From assembly GCA_027422505.1 (NCBI GenBank), contig JAPQWV010000742.1, forward strand, positions 62,001 through 126,000: a stretch of 64,000 bases of DNA, in the 5' to 3' direction. Below the pieces are notes generated by a model, which searched no databases, was not told the origin of the DNA, and worked only from the letters and a program-made list of their open reading frames with translations. This document shows positions 56,673 to 64,000 of the stretch, piece by piece; positions within the stretch are counted from its first letter, which is position 1, and the number at the start of each line of letters is the position of its first letter. The DNA is from Craterostigma plantagineum (taxonomy: Eukaryota; Streptophyta; Magnoliopsida; Lamiales; Linderniaceae). The translations under genes and the position numbers were made by a program.

Positions 56673-58552
56673 ATGATGCTCTCAAACATAGTCAGTACAA
56701 AGTTGCCCAACACAAAGATCCATGGCTTATTTTCATCGCATAATTATAGGTTTGGGAAGAAACCCTATTCTTCATCTGCGTTCATCGCTATAAGCAAGGC
56801 CACGCGTTCGAGCCAAGAATCTCCATTACCTTCGGTTAATAATCCACTAATTACTACAAAACCCTATTTTACGACACCGATTAACGGGAGGTCAAGAAAG
56901 AGTTATTGAGGCTGATCATGGGATAGAATTTAATTTGTCCGGGGAATTAATTCGAGAACTTATGCCTAAACACGTCGCTATAAAATGGATGGCCGTGGAA
57001 GATGGGCTAAGAAGAGAGGCTAACGACACAATTTGGACATTACGTAGGTTTCATGGTGAAGTTGAAGGAGATGATTTTGAGCTTTTTGAAATATGGGATT
57101 CGAGTTTTCACCGTCTATTCTTTCTCTTCAGAGAATTGGGCCCGTCCCAAGGTATGTGTAAGATCCATCGAATTTGAAAAAATTGGATTCTTAAAACCCT
57201 AATATTTTAGGTTGTCACCTTTTGTTTGTCATGTGATTTATGATTTTGCCTCAGGAGGAAGTTGAGTGCTTGATGAGCATATGTGAAGACCTAGTTCAGT
57301 CACATATCAAAGAGATGATATATAGGTACGCGACGATTTATATAAATTCGCTTACGATATATAAAACAAACTATAATCGCCTGCTTACGAGCTTATTTGA
57401 TGGCAGTAGTGGTGGGCGTGTCGGGTATTCGGGTTTTACCCGAACCCGATCGGGTTCGGGTAGTTCGGGTCGGGTAGTTCGGGTTATTTGTCGGGTATGT
57501 ACCCGATAATTATTAATCGGGTCGGGTATCGGGTAGTAATTTACTACCCGATCGGGTTATTCGGGTACCCGATATATTATTTTTTAAAAACTATTAGTTT
57601 TGTACATAAACATTAAAAATATAATTACATATATCAATATCTAACTTGAATGATGTTAAAGTTTAAATAATATTTCGACTAATTTTTTATTTTAATTGTA
57701 TAATTAACAAGTGATATTGTTATATCAATGCATATATAAATATTTAAAATATATTCTCAAAATTTATAAATAAACATATAAAGATATGTATATATTATTT
57801 ATTGAAAACAAATATCCAAATATTGTAAGTGATATTAATACAAAATATCCAAATATTGTAACTTGTAATGATATTGATATATAACACGAATATTTTGATT
57901 GGTATTAAATTATAATATTTTTAGTCATATCCAATTAAAATCGGATACCCGACTACCCGACGTCGGGTACCCGAACCCGATATATACCCGACAAGCGGGT
58001 ACCCGCCGTAAATCGGGTCGGGTTCGGGTAGTGAAAATCTTAACCCGAACCCGAATTACCGATACCCGACTACCCGACCTGATGCCCACCCCTAGATGGC
58101 AGCCATGATCTTCGATTCTCGGTAATTGGAGACAAAAAGAGGCTTCCTTTTTCTCTCCAAAAAGCAATATACGAAGCTGAGGAAATTTCAAAATCGAACA
58201 AGGGCATGCATTTCGTAATGGCGATGAGCTACAGTGGACAAAATGAAATAACCGAAGCTGTAAGAGACATAGCTCAGAAGATCAAAGACGGGACAATGCA
58301 AATAGAAGACATCAATTCATCCGTGTTAGAACGAAAGCTTCAAATCTCTAACACGGTCGAATTCCCTAACCTCGATTTGTTAATTAGAACGAGCGGAGAA
58401 TTAAGGCTCAGCAATTTCATGCTATGGCAATCATCTTATGCCGAGTTTTACTTCTGCGATAAATTATTGCCAGATTTCGAAGAGAAGATTTGATCGATGC
58501 ATTGAAATCGTTCCAAGGAAGGAAAAGACGTTATGGTGGTAGGAATATTTAG
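56673..58552 (+). pseudogene. cis-prenyltransferase copy 3, hAT insertion in intron 2 and several frameshifts
   Basis: Closest to copy 1. Exons by homology are 56673-57151, 57255-57325 and 58103-58552. The start reads MMLSNIVSTKLPNTKIHGLF. Lesions are an extra base near 56884-56890 (ttaacggg against ttaaccg), a missing base just after MPKHVAI near 56980, and a missing g near 58484 that truncates the end (DFEEKI). Intron 2 contains the hAT element at 57407-58094. Exon 3 keeps MAMSYSGQNEI, LLIRTSGELRLSNFMLWQSS and CDKLLPDFEE. Three frame lesions make it a pseudogene as assembled. Confidence 0.9.
57407..58094. mobile_element. non-autonomous hAT element, 688 bp, with cgggtacc-type subterminal repeats
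   Basis: The 8-bp target duplication gatggcag (57399-57406 and 58095-58102) and termini tagtggtgggc / taggggtgggc (inverted, one mismatch) define it. Both ends hold clustered cgggta/tacccg and cccgaac motifs, and the middle is AT-rich and non-coding. The uninterrupted site in copy 1 (ttatggcagcc, 42530) confirms the insertion. The duplicated gatggcag contains the intron 3' splice site. Confidence 0.95.
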
Positions 58553-59210
58553 GAGACTCTATAATGGTGTACTATTGTTGTTTTGATTAATAATATATGG
58601 GTCCGAATATTAGGAGACTATATAATGGTGTACTATTGTTGTTATGATTAATAATATACGGGTCCGAATATTAAGATATAATATACTAATGATTTACGAG
58701 AATCCGTTGACTAAATTAAGGACCAAATAGATGGTGGCAGCGTTAAATATTCAAGTTGTGCTACATAGTAGAAGAAGCCCATGTCCTATAAAAATATTGC
58801 TTCACGTTTTAGGACAATTCTATAATTCGGGGCATGTATTAAGACATAGATCACATTACTTCTAAATTAATCATAAGCGTGCCTGTTCCAAGTGTGTTCT
58901 GATTGCTTGTATTATCATTTTCATAGATGATATGAGGGGGTTCTGATCATAGATCATTAATGAAATGTTCTCTCTCCCCTAATAATATCTGTTAGGGTTG
59001 CATTATACATACGCAAGCTGCTGATGTATGCTACTTTTTACTTTTTTTTTTTTTAAAGTTGTGATGGATGGGGCAACATTATTGGTTTTACCATTCAAAG
59101 TCCAAATTAGAAAATTAGAATAGAGAATTAACAAAACAAATTGCCTTTTGTAATGGCGTAGTTAGTAAATCACACACATGGTAGTAACTCACCGAACATA
59201 TATAGCGACT
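58553..59210. other. 3' flank of copy 3
   Basis: Aligns with 42989-43600 after copy 1. It contains two copies of the tataatggtgtactattgtt segment. No gene. Confidence 0.6.
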
Positions 59211-60134
59211 TGGAGCATCTCCAACGGGACGCGAAAGCTGGCGTTCCGCTGGAGATTTGGCGGTGGAGGAGCTCCAACCCACCGCCAAACGCCACTCTAT
59301 TTGCAGCGGACGCTACAGTGCCCGCTAACTTTTGCGGGGCACTGTTCACCCGCTATAGTTTTTTTCTTTTTCTTTTTTGTTTTTATTTTATACGTTTTCT
59401 TACTTGTTTGAGTATCACAGAAATTAAATTAAAGATGAAAGCTGACATAGTAATACAAATTACAGCTTTTCTACCAGAGAGAACTTGGAATGTTTGCTTG
59501 GAATCGTTCTTCACCGTAAAGAAGATGAACAGTGTTGGGAGGAGAGAGAGAAGACAATAACTTTAATTATAAAAAAATAATAGAACAATAATTTTTACCT
59601 ATAAAAATTTTTTATTAATACATTTATTTATTTAAATTGGTCTGAATTTAAATTAATTAAAATAGTTAGCTACAAAATTAAAAATATAAACGAGGTTCTT
59701 CTATTTAATATTTTGATTAATAATTTGCGATAATTTAATTAATTTAATATTTTCTTCTAAGTAATAATTTTGATTATATATCAAAACAAAATAACATGAG
59801 GTAAATTTATTTAATTTAACATTTTTTTCAATTGATATATTATAGATAATAAAATAAATTAAAGCATAATAAAAATATTAAGAATTGTTTTATTTAAATT
59901 TCATAACTTAAGAATTTGCATTCTTTAAGTCTTATTTGAAAATTTAGGTTTGTTGATTATTTCTCTAATATCAATAATTTTCAACAATTTACTTAATTGA
60001 GGAATAAGAAATATTACATTATAGAGGAAATATAGAGGAATGGTTGGAGTTTGACGGTACTGTTTAAAACTGTAAATCTGGAGGAATTGTACTGTTTCAA
60101 CTCTATATATAGAGGAATGGTTGGAGATGGCCTT
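59211..60134. mobile_element. MITE-like element with gcatctccaac ends
   Basis: The left end reads ggagcatctccaac and the right end, inverted, aaggccatctccaac. The interior is AT-rich after a GC-rich left part. The matching place in unit A (after 43600) lacks it, so it arrived after the duplication or was lost there. The target duplication could not be read. Confidence 0.55.
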
Positions 60135-60137
60135 AAT

Positions 60138-63041
60138 AGCATCTCTAATAGTACTGTAAAACGCAAACGCAAACACAAAAATGTACTAAAACTGCTTCAA
60201 ACAGTACTGCAAACGCAAACGCAAAATGTGTTTTTTGCTTTCTCTCTCCAGTTTCGAACATCGCGTTTGAATGCAAAATGCGTTTGATGTTTTAAAATTG
60301 CAATGCCATTTACTTGTATTGATTATTAAATCAAACATATAAAACATATAAAATAATATATTAAAGAATTTGAAAATTGTATACTAATCAATCTGGTTAT
60401 AAATTAAAATAATAAAGAATAATTTTAACCTTCACACTTATTTTAGTAATAATTCTTCTATATCTTTGGCCCGTTCGCTATCCAATATTAGGCCATATAA
60501 TATAAATAATATCTAATATATTGTGTTTGATTTATCTTTTTAGGCCCACAATTAATTCAGCAGCTCGTTAAGTCCGATATAAATAAATTAGTTAAATAAG
60601 GTAAGATAAACTATTTAGGGCTTACTAAAATAATTTTATACTGGGCCTTAATTCAGGCCTTGTTATTTATTTTTATATTTCTTATATGTAATATAATTAC
60701 ATATTCTCTTGATCGAGCGGATCGAGTAATAAAATAAAACGAATATTGACGAACTAACTACGCTCAACAGGCAAGTGTACCTATCGAAAATAGTATAGAA
60801 ATGGCAAATATTCGATTATCGAACCCAAATGAACTATATACTTTAGAAAACGTCGTTTAAATATCCTAGTAAATATTTTTTTGTTTGATAAAAATATAAA
60901 CAACGATAAACTAAATAAACGATAAATAACAAAATAAATTTGCTAAAAGAGCGATAACGTTGTTGGGAGGATTTATAAAAGCGAATGTATTTGAGACTTC
61001 GAATCCCCCTAGTTCGATCGAACGACAAACAAGCTATATATTTTAGCTAATTACTAGACCGTGAGGAATCCTATGGTATGTATATGAGTTTCTACGATTG
61101 AGCCAAACTGTGCTTACTCGCTTCGACTCGTAACAACTAATCTACGCCTCAAAAAGCTGGGCAAGCTTCCCTAACTTACTTAATCGCAGACCGCAATAAA
61201 TAACGATGAATCCCGCTATTAGGTTTGAATCTAATCCGGCGGGGTAGTTCAACCTATCTCTAGCGATGACTGATGAGTTTATTCCGCTCGTTTACGAGTG
61301 GTCTAATCGTCGCACCTCTCGAGCGTAGCGTTCGATTTCCCAATAATTATTTCGACCACATAGACATATCAAAACAATAGCATATATCGTAACCGAGTCA
61401 TAATAAAAAGCACATGAATAATATGTTCAACATACTTACGATCTCGCTAGGGTTCATCAAATCTCAAATACTACGGGATTTAGCCGCTCATATTAAACAT
61501 CAACATAACGAGGACCGTAAATAACAAAGAGAAAACCACGTTTCTTCCCTGAATTTCGTTGAGGAGTTTTCCCGGACAGGTGGTGGGCGTCTCAGTTTTT
61601 ACCTTTTCTTGCCCTTCTTTGCACTGTCCGTTGACTGCCCCTCCTACGTCGGCAGCCCGTTGCAGCCGCAACAGCTTGCTTCGTAGAGGTCCTTGCTTTG
61701 ATGGTTTTCCCTTCGACGCCTCTGTTGTGAGCTACTTGCTTTAGTGAGTACCGTAGCTTTTTGGTGTGTGTGAAGTGGAGATGGTTGCTTGAGGTGTATG
61801 CCTTTGGATTGTAGGGGAACAAAGGATACGTGAGTGATGAAGGTCAGTGAATATTGACCCATGCAAGCTGGCCCGTTGCACAGGCCACACAAATCCTGAG
61901 GGCCTCATTTTATTGTTTATAGCCCATAGAATTATTTTATTAACCCCATAATTTAGTATTTGATATCCAATAATTCATAAACTGGGCCAAAGATTAAAAT
62001 TAATATTATTTTTTCTCATTTATTGTTCAAAGCCCATAAATTTATTTTATTAAGCCCATAAATTTGATATTCAAAAATTCGTAAACTGGGCCAAAAGTAG
62101 TAATAATCATTAATTTTATTTATTTATATCAAAATGGCCTCCATATATTATGTAAGAACGGGGCCACCGAAATTAAAAAACCGGCCATGCGTATCTCCTC
62201 CTTTCAACTACAACAGATCGCACCAATTTATAGGAGGTGGAGGGGCATCAAAATCTCCATTGGACGGCTCAAAAACAGCGTGAGATTGCCTTTTCTTCCT
62301 TGAGCCGTGCGCTCGTTGATTCTTCTTCATTTGTCTGCGGACTGTGTGCGAATCTTTCTTCGTTGCAAATCTTTCGTCTTGTGGGTCTTGTTCTTTGTTT
62401 CCTCTTATCACTTGTCGTGACATAAGTGAGTGTGTACCAAAGTTCGGCTTGGGCTTTTTCTAATTTGTTTCTCCTTTCGTCACATGGGCTTGGGCTCTTT
62501 TCAATTTGGGCCCAATTGGTTGTTGGGCTGAGTTCAAACTGTTTCTGCATAGCAAAGTAGCAGTGAGTTCAAAAATTAAAATATCCCAATCTAGAACTCG
62601 GAATAGAAATTCCTTCGGTCAAAATTATATCAACGAGTCTTCTTGCTTCGGATAAATTTTCAGGTCCATCGGACATTGTTTACCCCGTAAATTCGGAGAA
62701 ACTCGAACCTGCCGCACAACTGCCATTAAAAGTTTGATATCGTCATTAAATCATATTTAAGTCCTATATTTTTTCGAAATGACTTCATTAATCACGCAAA
62801 CTACTTAAAATTAACAATATAAACGTAAAGAAATACGTTTATCATCTCTAAAGGAATATTGCGGTTAATTTGTAAAGTAGTAAAATATACAAGTGAAAGT
62901 GAAAAGTTATAATATTGAGATGAAGGGAATATTACAAGAATATTCTTTTTCGTTTGCAGTTGACTGTTGGACATTAATTCACTGAAAATTATGGCTGTTA
63001 CTGCAAAATGCGTTTGGATTTGCGGTTGACTGTTGGAGATG
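60138..63041. mobile_element. MITE-like element, copy of 43614-44166, interrupted by a solo LTR
   Basis: The ends (atctctaatagtactg..gcaaacgcaaac and, inverted, catctccaacagtcaaccgcaaat) and inner sequence match the unit A element. It is enlarged by about 190 bp near 60466-60660 (tttggcccg...caggcc) and by the 2.1-kb insertion at 60710-62844. Confidence 0.65.
60710..62844. mobile_element. solo-LTR-like insertion, 2.1 kb
   Basis: It begins tgatcgagcgg, ends cgtttatca and is flanked by tctct (60705-60709 and 62845-62849). The uninterrupted sequence is seen at about 43950-43970. There is no primer site with internal region and no gag or pol frame. Overlapping frames at 61559-61892 lack domains. 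A solo LTR of a Ty3/Gypsy element is the likely identity. Confidence 0.72.
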
Positions 63042-63425
63042 GTAGTAAGGTATGAAGAGAGTTGAATGGAGAAATTCAAGTGTTAATACATGGTCCAAAT
63101 TGATTAATATTTTTTCGTGTGTGACAAATAATCAAGGACGACTTACCAAACTATTAATATTGAATACTTAGAGAAAACAAAGTATAGAAAATTTTAGTGA
63201 TTTTGCCCTTAATTAGTTTGGCCGACATTAAAACATGTAACAAAACCACCTCTAACATACATACACTGAACTGATTAATGACCAAATTTAAAGAGTCGAT
63301 CTATTTAATGTCGAAGATATTAATGTAATTTGTACAATTTAAATAAAAAAGAGAGAGAAGTATACCAAAAACTGCTCTCAATATAAAGAGTCCATGTAAT
63401 ACACAAGCGCATCATTATTACAACA
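63042..63425. other. upstream flank of copy 4
   Basis: Aligns with 44190-44828 before copy 2. No gene. Confidence 0.6.
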
Positions 63426-63623
63426 ATGCTCAATATAAAGTTGCCAACTAAGATCCATGGCTGCTTATTCCCTTCACATAATTTCGGCAAGAAACCCTAT
63501 TCTTCATCAGAAGTTATTCCCCGAAAAATCGAGGGGTCGTTCGCCAAATTATAAAAGACCCCTTCGAGCAAAGAATCTCCACTAATTACTACAAAACCCT
63601 ACTTTACAACAACATCATCTAAT
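63426..63623 (+). pseudogene. cis-prenyltransferase copy 4, 5' fragment
   Basis: The start MLNIKLPTKIHGCLFPSHNF is nearly identical to copy 2. An in-frame TAA at 63552-63554 replaces the Arg codon of copy 2 (tta taa aag against tta cga aag). At 63623 the exon is cut by an LTR retrotransposon. Whether the rest of the gene survives lies beyond the window. The pair copy 2/copy 4 mirrors copy 1/copy 3. Confidence 0.88.
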
Positions 63624-63984
63624 TGTCAAAAAGATGGTAGTTAGTCATCTTGACTAATGAAGAGAAGATAGTTACGGATAAAAACTACCCACATATAATT
63701 AATTATAAGTGGACAAGAGCGGGATAATTAAGTTTTTCAATGCACGTGAGATACCAATTGTGGTATGTCTGCGATATGGCTGCGATTTATGTGCTTGGTT
63801 TGATTTTCTGTTTGGAAGTATTTTGCAGTTAGCACTATAAATATCCTACGTAATTGTTCGTATCAGTATGAAGTAAATCACTAAACATCGGGTATATCAT
63901 AGCCACCTAATATTCCATCCCTGTAATAGCAATACTGCATATTATTCTGCAACACTGCAGTTCTGCCAAGTAAAATTCTCAACA
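63624..63984 (+). repeat. 5' LTR of a retrotransposon running off the right edge
   Basis: Starts tgtcaaaaagatgg and ends ttctcaaca after the likely target ctaat (63619-63623). It carries a TATA-like ctataaatatcc near 63835 and is followed by aatt and a primer site. The 361-bp length suits Copia. The internal region is outside the window. Confidence 0.82.
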
Positions 63985-63988
63985 AATT

Positions 63989-64000
63989 TGGTATCAGAGC
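63989..64000 (+). promoter_or_regulatory. primer-binding site of the right-edge retrotransposon
   Basis: tggtatcagagc, complementary to initiator tRNA-Met, forms the last 12 bases of the window. Confidence 0.85.

Noticed and set aside
61559..61892. Overlapping frames on both strands within the solo LTR
   Set aside because: No conserved domain. They lie inside an LTR-like insertion.
4445..63999. Repeated tggtatcagagc as tRNA gene remnants
   Set aside because: They occur only next to LTR ends or at the viral primer site and are complementary to a tRNA-Met 3' end. No cloverleaf is present.

Overview
The window is nuclear DNA of a flowering plant, most likely an asterid eudicot. The evidence is spliced genes with GT-AG introns, an extensin, a bHLH factor of the bHLH122/bHLH130 (FBH-like) type, plant cis-prenyltransferases, four plant Copia families, non-autonomous hAT elements, MITEs and an endogenous caulimovirid. 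Lamiales is a guess from the cis-prenyltransferase and extensin style. Nothing bacterial is present.

Layout. At 0.3-1.9 kb a bHLH gene lies on the minus strand, followed by AT-rich spacer. At 3.97-9.49 kb is a young full-length Copia element (plus strand, TSD aatat). At 10.4-12.0 kb is an intact extensin gene with a TATA box. From 12.9 to 35.3 kb is a head-to-tail endogenous pararetrovirus array on the minus strand: one complete unit opened at its tRNA-primer site plus a partial unit. A 13.5-kb SIRE-type Copia with a long extra 3' coding region is inserted in the partial unit (TSD gcagc). At 35.6-41.1 kb is a minus-strand Copia of the same general type as the first, inserted in a GGTTCGG-rich hAT-like fragment.

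From 41.2 kb to the end is a duplicated cis-prenyltransferase cluster. Unit A (41.2-53.6 kb) holds copies 1 and 2; unit B (56.0-63.6 kb) holds copies 3 and 4. Copy 1 is nearly intact, with a single 1-nt lesion. Copy 2 is split by a solo-LTR-like insertion that itself carries a very young Copia with identical LTRs. Copy 3 has a 688-bp hAT element at an intron 3' splice site. Copy 4 is cut by a new LTR retrotransposon that runs off the right edge. A 73-bp perfect foldback insertion sits upstream of copy 1 and is absent from the equivalent site upstream of copy 3.

How it works together. The host genes supported are bHLH (transcription), extensin (cell wall) and cis-prenyltransferase (isoprenoid chain synthesis); the rest is mobile or viral DNA. 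Nesting gives a relative order: virus before SIRE; the A/B duplication before the foldback, the hAT insertion in copy 3 and the solo LTR in copy 2; solo LTR before the third Copia. Many coding regions carry 1-nt frameshifts, so part of the damage may be consensus error in the assembly; the eight in-frame TAG stops of the SIRE element look like real decay.
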